64,000 nt of DNA from Halobacteriovorax sp. JY17. GTDB lineage: Bacteria; Bdellovibrionota; Bacteriovoracia; Bacteriovoracales; Bacteriovoracaceae. Below are positions 7,489-16,712 of the stretch, piece after piece. The stretch lies in contig NZ_NJER01000001.1 of NCBI RefSeq assembly GCF_002753895.1, positions 1,178,910-1,242,909 on the forward strand, in the 5' to 3' direction. The notes below the pieces were generated by a model that was not told where the DNA came from, searched no databases, and saw only the letters and a program-made list of their open reading frames with translations. Every line of letters begins with the position of its first letter. The stretch's first letter is position 1. Both the position numbers and the translations under genes were made by a program.

Positions 7489-9681
7489 TTGAGTAATCAA
7501 ATCAACTACGAACTTGATATTCGCTTTCCCGACCAATCTCCTCACAGAGTAAGTATCATTAATAAATTATCTCTTGGAAGTTCAGACAAGAGTGAACTCT
7601 GTATTGAGGATTATAACCTCTCACCACTACACTTAAGTTTTAGAACTCACAATGGAGTTCTCTCCCTACACAATCTTGGTGGACAAAATAAAACCTATCT
7701 TGGAAAACAAGAACTCATACATGGAAAGATGTATATTCTAAATATTGGCGATGAATTGAAACTTGGTGATATTGAAATTTTCATTAGAGAAGGTGATGCT
7801 CCTAATGAAACTCCTGATGAATTAAAAGGGCTATTTGAAGAGAAAACTGACCCTGTTCATCAAGTAGTACAAGAAGAGTTAATTGAATATGAAGATGGCG
7901 ATGTCCAAGACGAAGAGATAGAAGCTCAAACGACTCCAAGCTTTCAAAGTATTGATGATCTCGCGGAAGATGATGAAGAAGAATTTGAAGATGATGAGAG
8001 CACAAGTGAAAGTGAAGGTACTTTAGTTCAAAAACTAACAAATATTTTTAAAGTAAAGAAGATTGATGTAAAGAAAGATATTGTTTCTAAGAACAAGAAT
8101 AAATCAATTCCAAGAGTTCCTCCCGGTTTCTTTACAAGATTCTTTTCTTTTCTCTCATTAATTGCCATCAGCTACAGCATTGTAGATCAGGTCTTCCCTA
8201 TTTTTGAAGTAAATGCCCATATAGGTAAGTATATTGCAGACTTTCAAAAAATTATAACTCCTATTCCCTATTCAAATATTTTATCGGCGCAGATCATACA
8301 AATTATCCTCGTCTTTATTTTAATAGAGCTCTCAACAACACTACTCTTTGGAGTAAATATCGCCTATCTTCTTCTTGGAGTTAGAGGTGATAGTGGTGCT
8401 ATCGCTTCTAGAATAAAAGGAGTGCTACGAAGTATATTCTCCTTAGCGACAACACCTCTGCTCATTTTTGATCTTCCATGCATTGTAAAAAAGAGAACTC
8501 TAAAAGAAGTTCTTTCAGGTTCTAGACTTCACACGCCTTCGAAGTTCCTCCAAACCCTAGGTATTTTGATTCTCTTTCCAATTCTTCTTCTAAGTCCTCT
8601 CTATACACCGGTGCTTCTTAATTTAGATAAATTTCAAGCAAGAGAAGTCTTTGAACAACAAGAGACAAGACCTTCAAAGAAAGCAGAACTTGTTGAAAAT
8701 GAATGGTCTAATGCTAGTTTAAATCTTTACTTTAAAGGGAAAACGTCTAAAGACACGTTGATCTTTTCAGCAATAAAAAATCAAAAAGAAAAAACGAAAG
8801 CTTCTCTTAAATTTATTAATAAGAAGAATTTAAATTCTTGGACGAATGTATCTTATGAAGGAGAAGTTGAAATTCTCAATAAGATACTGCCTCTTATAAA
8901 GCTTAATCCTATGTTCTCTATTCACTACCCTGATCTTCAGACAGAGCTTGAAAGTGAGAAACCTATTGACCTTTTTACAATCAACGCCTTTGATCAACTC
9001 TTTCAACTCGTAAAGAATTCACTAAATCTTGATCCAGAAAATGCACAGAGTATTTTCCTAAATCATGGTGTCTTCCTACAAGACTTAATGGGTCTTAATG
9101 GTATTTTATTGGAAAATTTAAGTGTTAATAATTCCTCTTCACTCTCTCTATTTAAAAACCAAGATAGAATTATTATTTCCAACACTATCCAAAGCCCCTC
9201 TTCAATTAGAACTGAGTACTTAATTATTTTTAGAAGTGGAAATACTCTAAATTATAGATCTAGTGCACCTAAGAAGTATGCAAGACTCACAACCAAAATT
9301 ATTGAAAACTTCTTTCAACAAATTAAAGTATTCTCACTTATAAAGAAGAACGAATCCTATGATTGGTCAACGACTCTAGATCTTCTGACTTCAATTACAG
9401 AAACGAAAAAAGATCTCACAGATAAGGAATTGGCCAAGAGTTATGAATATTACTTCGAATTTACAAGAACCTACTTAACTCTGTTGCAGTCACTTCCAGT
9501 AGAAGAAAGAGGTCCATTTAAGAAATCTCTAACTTCTGAAATTTCTAATATTCAAGAATACCTAGAGAGTACTTTGGAGTTTAATAACTTTATAAAAGTT
9601 TCTGAATTAAATAACTCTTTGAAGAGACTCAAAGAGAACCTTGAAAGTGAGAATTTAAACTTTTTTAGTATAAATCAGTAG
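7489..9681 (+). CDS. FHA-like domain protein with acidic linker and RDD-like membrane segments
   Basis: The protein is 730 aa. It starts at a TTG (7489) with AAGG 9 nt upstream; no earlier in-frame ATG has a ribosome site. Residues 1-95 look like a forkhead-associated domain: GSSDKSELCI, then LSPLHLSF (S-x-x-H), then QNKTYLG. The Arg of the usual GR motif is missing, so phosphothreonine binding is uncertain. Residues ~100-180 are highly acidic. Residues ~200-370 contain several hydrophobic helices (TRFFSFLSLIAISYSIV, IIQIILVFILIELSTTLLF, ILILFPILLLSPLYTPVLL), with a GVRGDSG loop reminiscent of RDD membrane domains. The rest is a hydrophilic domain of unknown fold. It is probably an inner-membrane signalling or scaffold protein. 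The divergent neighbour encodes an outer-membrane-like protein. Confidence 0.65.
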   Translation: MSNQINYELDIRFPDQSPHRVSIINKLSLGSSDKSELCIEDYNLSPLHLSFRTHNGVLSLHNLGGQNKTYLGKQELIHGKMYILNIGDELKLGDIEIFIREGDAPNETPDELKGLFEEKTDPVHQVVQEELIEYEDGDVQDEEIEAQTTPSFQSIDDLAEDDEEEFEDDESTSESEGTLVQKLTNIFKVKKIDVKKDIVSKNKNKSIPRVPPGFFTRFFSFLSLIAISYSIVDQVFPIFEVNAHIGKYIADFQKIITPIPYSNILSAQIIQIILVFILIELSTTLLFGVNIAYLLLGVRGDSGAIASRIKGVLRSIFSLATTPLLIFDLPCIVKKRTLKEVLSGSRLHTPSKFLQTLGILILFPILLLSPLYTPVLLNLDKFQAREVFEQQETRPSKKAELVENEWSNASLNLYFKGKTSKDTLIFSAIKNQKEKTKASLKFINKKNLNSWTNVSYEGEVEILNKILPLIKLNPMFSIHYPDLQTELESEKPIDLFTINAFDQLFQLVKNSLNLDPENAQSIFLNHGVFLQDLMGLNGILLENLSVNNSSSLSLFKNQDRIIISNTIQSPSSIRTEYLIIFRSGNTLNYRSSAPKKYARLTTKIIENFFQQIKVFSLIKKNESYDWSTTLDLLTSITETKKDLTDKELAKSYEYYFEFTRTYLTLLQSLPVEERGPFKKSLTSEISNIQEYLESTLEFNNFIKVSELNNSLKRLKENLESENLNFFSINQ

Positions 9682-9760
9682 AAATACTATGGAAATCATT
9701 CACATCTTACTAATTAAGTGGAAATTCTCACTATAATCTGTCATAAATTCAAAAAACTAG

Positions 9761-10918
<1,158 letters not shown>

Positions 10919-10923
10919 GAGTT

Positions 10924-10946
10924 GCAGGGTCGACCTATGGCCCTGC
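10924..10946 (+). terminator. Strong hairpin after tgt (no U-tract)
   Basis: gcagggtc (10924-10931) pairs with ggccctgc (10939-10946): an 8-bp stem with one G-U pair and a 7-nt loop, 5 nt past the tgt stop. The following bases are cttgaagaaa rather than a T-run, so it is either a weak or Rho-assisted terminator, or a 3' stabilising hairpin. Confidence 0.45.
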
Positions 10947-11001
10947 CTTGAAGAAAATACAACATTTAAGACATTCTTCTCTTTTTTCTATATAAGAAAT
11001 C

Positions 11002-11970
11002 ATGAAGAAAATCTTAATCATCTTACTACTTATTTCAAATACAGCTCTTGCATCAATTGATGAAGTAGAGTTTCAGCAAATTCCTAAGAATGTCTTAGAG
11101 GTCATGACTTCTGAAATTTCAGACTCGGGATTAAGTATTTCTCTCAATTTAAATTGGGAATCAAATACAACAAATGCAGGTGCAAATAGAAGTGATAATA
11201 CCGGTGTTATCAATCTCTATGGAGGGTACGCGAGACTTAATGTTGTAACAAAGGAAAGTTTCGCTCTAACTATCTGCCATGAGTTAGGCCATCTTATCTC
11301 TAAGGGCTATAAAGTTATGCCTACTCTCAAGTATGCTGCAGAATCAGAAGCTGACTACTTTGCAACAAGTATCTGCTTAAGAAAGTACTTTCAAAAATTT
11401 CCTACAAATAGAATAGCAACAGACTGGCAAAGAGATAAATGCAAGGAAACTTCCCCTTCAACTCTCTCTCTTTGCACTGATTTACTTATTGCTTCAAGGG
11501 ACACGCTTAAAGTAGATCAAGAGTTAACCCCAAGAGAAAAGTGGGAAGATTACACAAAACTTGATACCACACAAACAGAGAGAACTCTTTTTAATGATTA
11601 TTCAAAGGTTAGCTGTCGCTATACCAGTTATGTTCACGGTGCACTCTCTCTTTCAAGACCAAGCTGTTGGCTACATCCTGATTCAAAAATATCTCGTGAT
11701 GTATATGAACTTGATTATGAATACCCGGAAGCCATGTTTGTAGGAGAAGTTAAGAGTTTAGAGAATACAAATTTTGGTTGTCGTTTTAAAATTAAAAATG
11801 TTTCCTACTTTAATGAGAGTAGACTCTTCCCTTTAGACATGAATGACATCTCTGGAGAATTTATTAATGTTTTTGGAAAATGTCGCCTACTAGAAGGTGA
11901 AGAGGCTTCTGGAACAATTTCTAAGTACAAGAGTAACCTTTATTACAATCTAGAATCGAGAGATAAGTAA
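11002..11970 (+). CDS. Secreted zinc metalloprotease-like protein (HELGH)
   Basis: The protein is 322 aa, with signal peptide MKKILIILLLISNTALA. Residues near 93-125 contain ICHELGHLISKGY, an HExxH zinc-binding/catalytic motif. AESEADYFA follows about 25 residues later; its Glu is positioned like the third zinc ligand of gluzincins. The remaining 200 residues carry many Cys (at least eight after the signal), suggesting disulfide bonds in an exported protein. The exact MEROPS family is not assigned. It converges with the papain-like lipoprotein gene, with stops separated by 5 nt, so two putative secreted peptidases sit tail to tail. The start ATG has only a weak ribosome site. Confidence 0.75.
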   Translation: MKKILIILLLISNTALASIDEVEFQQIPKNVLEVMTSEISDSGLSISLNLNWESNTTNAGANRSDNTGVINLYGGYARLNVVTKESFALTICHELGHLISKGYKVMPTLKYAAESEADYFATSICLRKYFQKFPTNRIATDWQRDKCKETSPSTLSLCTDLLIASRDTLKVDQELTPREKWEDYTKLDTTQTERTLFNDYSKVSCRYTSYVHGALSLSRPSCWLHPDSKISRDVYELDYEYPEAMFVGEVKSLENTNFGCRFKIKNVSYFNESRLFPLDMNDISGEFINVFGKCRLLEGEEASGTISKYKSNLYYNLESRDK

Positions 11971-11975
11971 TTTAA

Positions 11976-13127
11976 TTACTTATTACATCCCTTTTCTTTA
12001 TCACAGTGCTCTTTTAGATTATTTATCTGTGTAAGTGCATCAGGATTTTCGTTAAAAGCTATTTCCGCTCCTCCTAAGTCTCCCCACTGAGAATAGCGGA
12101 TACTTCCGTCTCCTTTAATAGACATCTTATCAACGCAATCAGATTTAACTCTATCAATTGAATATCTAGATCTATTATTATCCCTTATGCATAGAGTGGT
12201 ACTACCATCTCTTTCTTTAATATAATGTGATACTAGTACTGCGTGGGTATACATGGCACTTCCTCTCTTTGTGAATACAATTTGAGGTTGCTGATTCTGA
12301 TCAACTTTCTCTTTAATGGTATTAAAGAATTCAGAAGATTTCTCTCTGCTCATTGCTCCTGATTTTAAGGCAATTCCAAGTCCTGCTGTACTCATTGCTC
12401 TCTGCGCCCATTCATGTGCAACTTTGTCGGCGATGTAACTCTCTAATCCGGGAAATTCAGAAAGCTCACGTAAGCTTGAAAGGCCTGGTATTGTTGTCAC
12501 CTTATTATCAACGACATCATCAATAAGATCCTTATAGTAATCTAGGGCCTTCTTCTGCTCTTCTCTATCTTTAGACTTCAAACTATACTTTGGCTTTTCG
12601 TCTTTTTTAAAGAAGGACAATCGATTAAACTTACTAGTAACAGAAGCATGCCCCCAGCAAAAACCTTGTGTCGCTTCAATTTCTCCACCTCCACCACCAT
12701 TAATAAAGCTAAGAGAATTCTCTCTGGTAGATAAATCTGCGGTAGACTTCTGCCCTGGCCTTTTAAAAATATCAAATCCTTCTGGGCACATTCTTGAACA
12801 AGGACACTCCTCTACTGTACAGCTGCCCCAAGGAACGCAAGAGCAAACATTGGCCCTTACTGCATTGGTGATATCTTCAATTCCTTGTAGCCCAGGCAAT
12901 ACAGACTTCCTTTTTACCCAACACTCAGTTGGTGTTGAAGACTTATCATTCGATTGCTCTTTAATATTATCGTATGCATTATTACTAAAGTAATTACCTA
13001 CCGCTTTAAAAGGTGCTGTCACAAGATTTTTAACAGCGTAACCAGCTCCTATCATATTTTGATTACAACTAGAAATCGTCAACACAAGTAGCAACAATAG
13101 AAAATTTAATTTTAAGAACTTTCTCAC
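11976..13127 (-). CDS. Lipoprotein with papain-like cysteine protease motifs
   Basis: The protein is 383 aa. It starts at GTG 13127, with GGAG upstream and a GTGA overlap with the preceding stop. The lipoprotein signal ends TISSC, so lipidation should occur at C21. Residues 95-115 hold a Cys-rich patch (CSCVPWGSC, CPCSRMC). The papain-like elements are Q154 and C157-W158 (TQGFCWGHA), H295 (YTHAVLVSHY) and N317/N318 (CIRDNN), the Gln-Cys-His-Asn order of C1-type peptidases. A poly-Gly stretch precedes the Gln. Activity is inferred, not shown. It forms a two-gene unit with the TPR-like secreted protein 13124-13918 and faces the HELGH metalloprotease gene. Confidence 0.7.
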   Translation of the reverse strand: MRKFLKLNFLLLLLVLTISSCNQNMIGAGYAVKNLVTAPFKAVGNYFSNNAYDNIKEQSNDKSSTPTECWVKRKSVLPGLQGIEDITNAVRANVCSCVPWGSCTVEECPCSRMCPEGFDIFKRPGQKSTADLSTRENSLSFINGGGGGEIEATQGFCWGHASVTSKFNRLSFFKKDEKPKYSLKSKDREEQKKALDYYKDLIDDVVDNKVTTIPGLSSLRELSEFPGLESYIADKVAHEWAQRAMSTAGLGIALKSGAMSREKSSEFFNTIKEKVDQNQQPQIVFTKRGSAMYTHAVLVSHYIKERDGSTTLCIRDNNRSRYSIDRVKSDCVDKMSIKGDGSIRYSQWGDLGGAEIAFNENPDALTQINNLKEHCDKEKGCNK

Positions 13128-13918
13128 TTTAAATCTCCAAAAATTTGAACGAGATACTGACTAGAACTCCTCTGCTCTTTTGCTGATTCAACAATCCTCT
13201 TTAAATCAGCCTTACTTGGAGTTTTTCCTTTTTGATAACTAACTAATGTCTTACAGGCTTCAATTGTCCATGCAATTGAATCGGGATACTTATCTAGTTT
13301 AGATTTACATGATAGCGAAAGATTCTTCTTTCCGAGGACAATTGATCTAAGTAGGTCATAGCGAATCTTTGTAACAAAGTCCCTTTCTTCCATATTCGTC
13401 GTATTAATTAAAGAGAGGGCCTCTTTATACTTTTTTTCTTCAATTAATTTCTTTATTGAATTTTGTTTCGAGAACTCTCCGTAGAATCCTTCAAATTTCT
13501 TAGAACCATTCTTATCTATGAAGTTTGAATAAATAAACTCCATATACCTTTTAATTCCGTCATCACTAATCTTCTTCGATTTTTTGAAGTAATCCATTGC
13601 TCTATCATAAGTTCTTTTAGAAATTTCTTTTGATTTTGCATGCTCAATGGCCATGAGATTAATATAGGCTTCGGTACTATCTTGACTTGTTCTAAGTCCT
13701 ATTGCTTTTTCATAATACTCTTTAGACTTATCAAAGTACTTATAGTTATAAAGCTCTCTACCCGCTAAATTAAAGAGTAGAAATTTATCTTCATCGGATG
13801 ACTTCTCGTTCTTTATTTCATCTAGGAATATTTTTTCAACATCTTTAATGGAAATACTCTCTTGGGACGCAAAAGAGTTTTGAAATACTAAAAGTATTAA
13901 TAAGAAAATGATCTTCAT
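13124..13918 (-). CDS. Secreted TPR-like repeat protein
   Basis: The protein is 264 aa, with signal peptide MKIIFLLILLVFQNSFAS. Residues 45-130 look like tetratricopeptide-type helix pairs: LFNLAGRELYNYKYFDKSKEYYEKAIGL, then AYINLMAIEHAKSK and YDRAMDYFKKSKKI, with the Ala/Tyr/Lys spacing of TPRs. A second helical block (KEALSLINTTN) follows. TPR proteins usually mediate protein-protein contacts. The gene overlaps the papain-like lipoprotein gene by 4 nt and is translated first, so the two products probably act in the same periplasmic or surface process. No enzyme motif is visible. The upstream gap of 168 nt contains an 11-bp inverted repeat. Confidence 0.65.
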   Translation of the reverse strand: MKIIFLLILLVFQNSFASQESISIKDVEKIFLDEIKNEKSSDEDKFLLFNLAGRELYNYKYFDKSKEYYEKAIGLRTSQDSTEAYINLMAIEHAKSKEISKRTYDRAMDYFKKSKKISDDGIKRYMEFIYSNFIDKNGSKKFEGFYGEFSKQNSIKKLIEEKKYKEALSLINTTNMEERDFVTKIRYDLLRSIVLGKKNLSLSCKSKLDKYPDSIAWTIEACKTLVSYQKGKTPSKADLKRIVESAKEQRSSSQYLVQIFGDLK

Positions 13919-14035
13919 AACTACCTTTCTCTCTAGTTGTAGAACTCACAACTATAGATATTTTACAGAAAAGTAGTCTTTAATGATAGGGAACTCAAAT
14001 TTTACCTATTAAACACTGGAATTTAAAAGAGATGA

Positions 14036-14075
14036 GACAGAATTTTAAAATAGTAGCCTACCTCAAAATTCTGTC
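14036..14075. repeat. 11-bp perfect inverted repeat downstream of serC
   Basis: gacagaatttt (14036-14046) and aaaattctgtc (14065-14075) are exact reverse complements separated by 18 nt. The structure begins 11 nt past the serC stop. On the minus strand a mixed TCATCTCTTTT follows, and on the plus strand ATTTTAT follows, so it could be a weak bidirectional terminator, or an operator for the 13124-13918 gene whose promoter should lie nearby. Confidence 0.5.
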
Positions 14076-14086
14076 ATTTTATAGAC

Positions 14087-15202
14087 TTACGACTCGACGG
14101 CCATGGAAATCATTTTAGTCAACTTTTCGAGGTCTTCATACTTCACATTGTGAAAAAGAGAAATTCTAAATTGATTCTTACCTAATTTTCGATAAGCATC
14201 GATACCATTAACAGAGCCTTCTTTTTCAAATATCTTTATTAGCTCAGACGCATCGTACTTATCATCAAGATTAATTGTCGCCACTGCGCGAGATCTAAAC
14301 TTATCCTCACCTACATAGCAGCTTAGGTAAGGCTTCTCCTCTGCCCAGCCATAGAGAAGTTTCGCTTTCTTCTCTGCATACTCGATTGCCTTTTCATATC
14401 CACCAAATTCATTCATTAGCTTTACTTGCTCATTTAAAAAGAAAATTGTTGAGATCGATGGAGTATTATACGTTTGGTTCTTCTCACCATTACTAATCGC
14501 CGCGTCCCAACTCATAATTCCAGGAATATATCTTTCCTTATTAGCTTCAATTTCTTTTGATCTAGCAATAGCTTTTGGAGACATGAAGGCAACCCAAAGC
14601 CCACCTTCAGAAGCAAAGACTTTTTGCGGAGAAAAGAAGAACACATCTGTTTTAGAAATATCACAAGGAACCTGCCCCGCTCCAGAAGTTGCATCTACGC
14701 ACAGAAGAGTATCTCCATCTACTTCCGGTAGTCCGTCCACTTGAACACCTGTTGATGTTTCATTTAATGTCGTCGCAATCAAATCAGAATCAGCAACATT
14801 TTCAGCAACCACTCCTTGTCCAAATTCAGCGCTTACTTCAGAAGCCTCAATCCATGGAACACTCTTGCTCGACTTAAACCACTTTGAAGAGAACTCTCCA
14901 CAAGTAAAATGAGTTGCCTTCTTACGAACAAGACCAAGAGCGATCATATCAAAGAGAAAAGTTGCTCCTCCATTCCCTAGAACGACTTGATAGTCCGACG
15001 GAATATTAAAATATTTTGTAAGCCCTTCTTGAGCTTCTTGAACAAGTTTTCTTACCGCAGGTTTTCTGTGAGATGTTCCAATTAAAGAATTTCCAGTTGC
15101 TGCTAATTTCTCCAAGAACTCAACAGGAATAAGAGACGGACCACAACCAAAACGTGGGTCACTAGGTAGTAATTCAGCAGGTGTCTTATAATTTTCAAAC
15201 AT
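14087..15202 (-). CDS. serC: Phosphoserine aminotransferase
   Basis: The protein is 371 aa. It is a PLP enzyme that converts 3-phosphohydroxypyruvate and glutamate to phosphoserine and 2-oxoglutarate in serine biosynthesis. Key features are DPRFGCGPSLIP at the N-terminus, GTSHRKP (substrate phosphate contact), LGNGGATFLFD, NETSTGVQV, VDATSGAG and FFFSPQKVFASEGGLW, in which K194 should form the PLP Schiff base. The C-terminus has GKNQFRISLFHNV. The sequence pattern (SHRKP, SPQK) is closer to the actinobacterial/archaeal SerC type than to the E. coli type; this is a judgement by eye. AAGGA upstream supports the ATG at 15202. The gene stands alone. Confidence 0.92.
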   Translation of the reverse strand: MFENYKTPAELLPSDPRFGCGPSLIPVEFLEKLAATGNSLIGTSHRKPAVRKLVQEAQEGLTKYFNIPSDYQVVLGNGGATFLFDMIALGLVRKKATHFTCGEFSSKWFKSSKSVPWIEASEVSAEFGQGVVAENVADSDLIATTLNETSTGVQVDGLPEVDGDTLLCVDATSGAGQVPCDISKTDVFFFSPQKVFASEGGLWVAFMSPKAIARSKEIEANKERYIPGIMSWDAAISNGEKNQTYNTPSISTIFFLNEQVKLMNEFGGYEKAIEYAEKKAKLLYGWAEEKPYLSCYVGEDKFRSRAVATINLDDKYDASELIKIFEKEGSVNGIDAYRKLGKNQFRISLFHNVKYEDLEKLTKMISMAVES

Positions 15203-15324
15203 AACTCATCCTTGGTAAATATTTGCAATAATAATAGGCCTAAATACCACTTTTGAACACAGGTTTTATTTCCCACGACCTTTATTTAGTTGTCATTCTG
15301 TCTATGTTCATAAAAAATATTGCT

Positions 15325-15933
15325 ATGAAAAAATTAATACTACTAATCATTATTGCTCTTAGCAGCAATAGCTATGCTGAATCAAAGAACTCAGACTTCT
15401 TCGCTATTAACGACGTTTTTGTGGGAGGCGGCTCTCTAACTCAATTTGTCGGAAAAGTTCAAAAAGATGAAAGCGGTTCCACTAATAGCTTTGACTTCCT
15501 TCCCTATATTGCTGGTGGAGTAGAATTTCAACTCTACGAATCTTTCTCTTTTAATCCCCAGCTGGCCATCTCTTTTCCAAGATCAGGACGAGATGAGAAT
15601 ATAAAGAAGCTCACTTATTGGTTTCAATTTCCTGTGGCCTATAACTTAGAAAGTTTTCAATTTAGTTTTGGCCCAGGTCTTCTATATAATAGAGTCTCAT
15701 CCTCTGGAGGAACAGAGAGCCTTAGTAATGGAGTAGGAACAACAGATTTTCCTCTACCAAATGGAAGCTCTATTTCAAGTAATTTAACATTGAACCTAGC
15801 TGCCGACTGGGAGTTCTATAAGAATATTTCTGGACGAGTAGAAACTTGGGTTATAAATTTATCAGATAGTGAATCACGAGCGTTTAGTTACGCACTAAGT
15901 GCTTACTACCACTTTGGAGAAATAAAATGGTAA
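15325..15933 (+). CDS. Outer-membrane beta-barrel-like protein
   Basis: From the ATG at 15325 the protein is 202 aa and begins MKKLILLIIIALSSNSYAES, a clear signal peptide. Longer in-frame starts (TTG 15253, ATG 15304) would place unrelated residues before it. The mature part has alternating strand-like segments (PYIAGGVEFQLYESFSFNPQLAISF, YWFQFPVAYNL, FQFSFGPGLLYN, SGRVETWVINL, SYALSAYYHFG) typical of small OmpW/OmpX-like barrels. It ends in HFGEIKW, with an aromatic last residue. The gene overlaps the matrixin-like protease gene by 7 nt, so the two are co-expressed. No function beyond probable outer-membrane location can be given. Confidence 0.65.
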   Translation: MKKLILLIIIALSSNSYAESKNSDFFAINDVFVGGGSLTQFVGKVQKDESGSTNSFDFLPYIAGGVEFQLYESFSFNPQLAISFPRSGRDENIKKLTYWFQFPVAYNLESFQFSFGPGLLYNRVSSSGGTESLSNGVGTTDFPLPNGSSISSNLTLNLAADWEFYKNISGRVETWVINLSDSESRAFSYALSAYYHFGEIKW

Positions 15934-16712
15934 TTAAGACTTTCAATGCTTTCCTTTTATTCCTTCTTAGTTTTAATTCCTTCGCGTTCACATTGAATAC
16001 AAACTTTGCAGCGGCCTTTCCCGGCGAGGAAGTTGTTGTAAACCTCGCCACACATGATTGTGATAACCTTCCTTATACCAATGATGAAATTCTCTCCATG
16101 GCCTCAGAAGGTGTTAATAAATTCTGGAATAGAGTTCCTACAAGTAAATTAAAAATTAGAAGAGGAAATCATACGAGCGTCTCTAATGATTTTGAGTCAG
16201 GGCCTCTATGTACTTCTAATACAAATGGCTGTACAGCTAATCCTGCACTCTCAGGACAAACGCAAATTCTCATGAGCTGTAATACAAACTCAAGTAATTT
16301 TTCTTCTAACGGTGTTTTGGCCGTGACTGCAAATGTGAATACTTCTGGAGATAATATTGTTGGTTCTGTTATTCTCTTAAATAATAGAGCAGGTTCAGGT
16401 CTTGCCAATCTTTCAAGAGAATCATTTATTTCTGTTCTCGCCCATGAAATAGGTCACGCCATAGGACTTGGGCACTCTCCGGTGACAGACTCTCTAATGT
16501 ATTTTTCTAATATTGCCAATAGAGTCTCACTTGGTGAAGATGATATGGATGGTATTACTTATCTCTACCCAAGGGAGCAGCCAACTTCATGCGGAAGTGT
16601 TGCCTATATTCAGGATGACTACCGCGGAGGAAAGCCAATTGCGAGCTTACTACTGGTAATAGGTCTCGTTATAGTGGCCCTTAAATCAAAAGGGAAGGCA
16701 CTCCTCTCTTAA
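15927..16712 (+). CDS. Matrixin-type (M10-like) secreted metalloprotease with C-terminal anchor
   Basis: The protein is 261 aa. Residues 1-20 are a signal peptide (NAFLLFLLSFNSFAF). AHEIGHAIGLGHS gives the extended metzincin zinc motif HExxHxxGxxH (H173, E174, H177, H183). SLMYF (M191) is the Met-turn and GEDDMDGITYLYP the matrixin-like C-terminal helix. Metzincins are secreted Zn endopeptidases. Residues 234-257 form GG, then a hydrophobic helix, then KSKGK. This could be a membrane anchor or a GlyGly-CTERM-like sorting signal cut by rhombosortase. No propeptide Cys switch is evident. It is coupled to the beta-barrel gene upstream and converges on the M24B gene, overlapping it by 4 nt. Confidence 0.85.
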   Translation: MVIKTFNAFLLFLLSFNSFAFTLNTNFAAAFPGEEVVVNLATHDCDNLPYTNDEILSMASEGVNKFWNRVPTSKLKIRRGNHTSVSNDFESGPLCTSNTNGCTANPALSGQTQILMSCNTNSSNFSSNGVLAVTANVNTSGDNIVGSVILLNNRAGSGLANLSRESFISVLAHEIGHAIGLGHSPVTDSLMYFSNIANRVSLGEDDMDGITYLYPREQPTSCGSVAYIQDDYRGGKPIASLLLVIGLVIVALKSKGKALLS

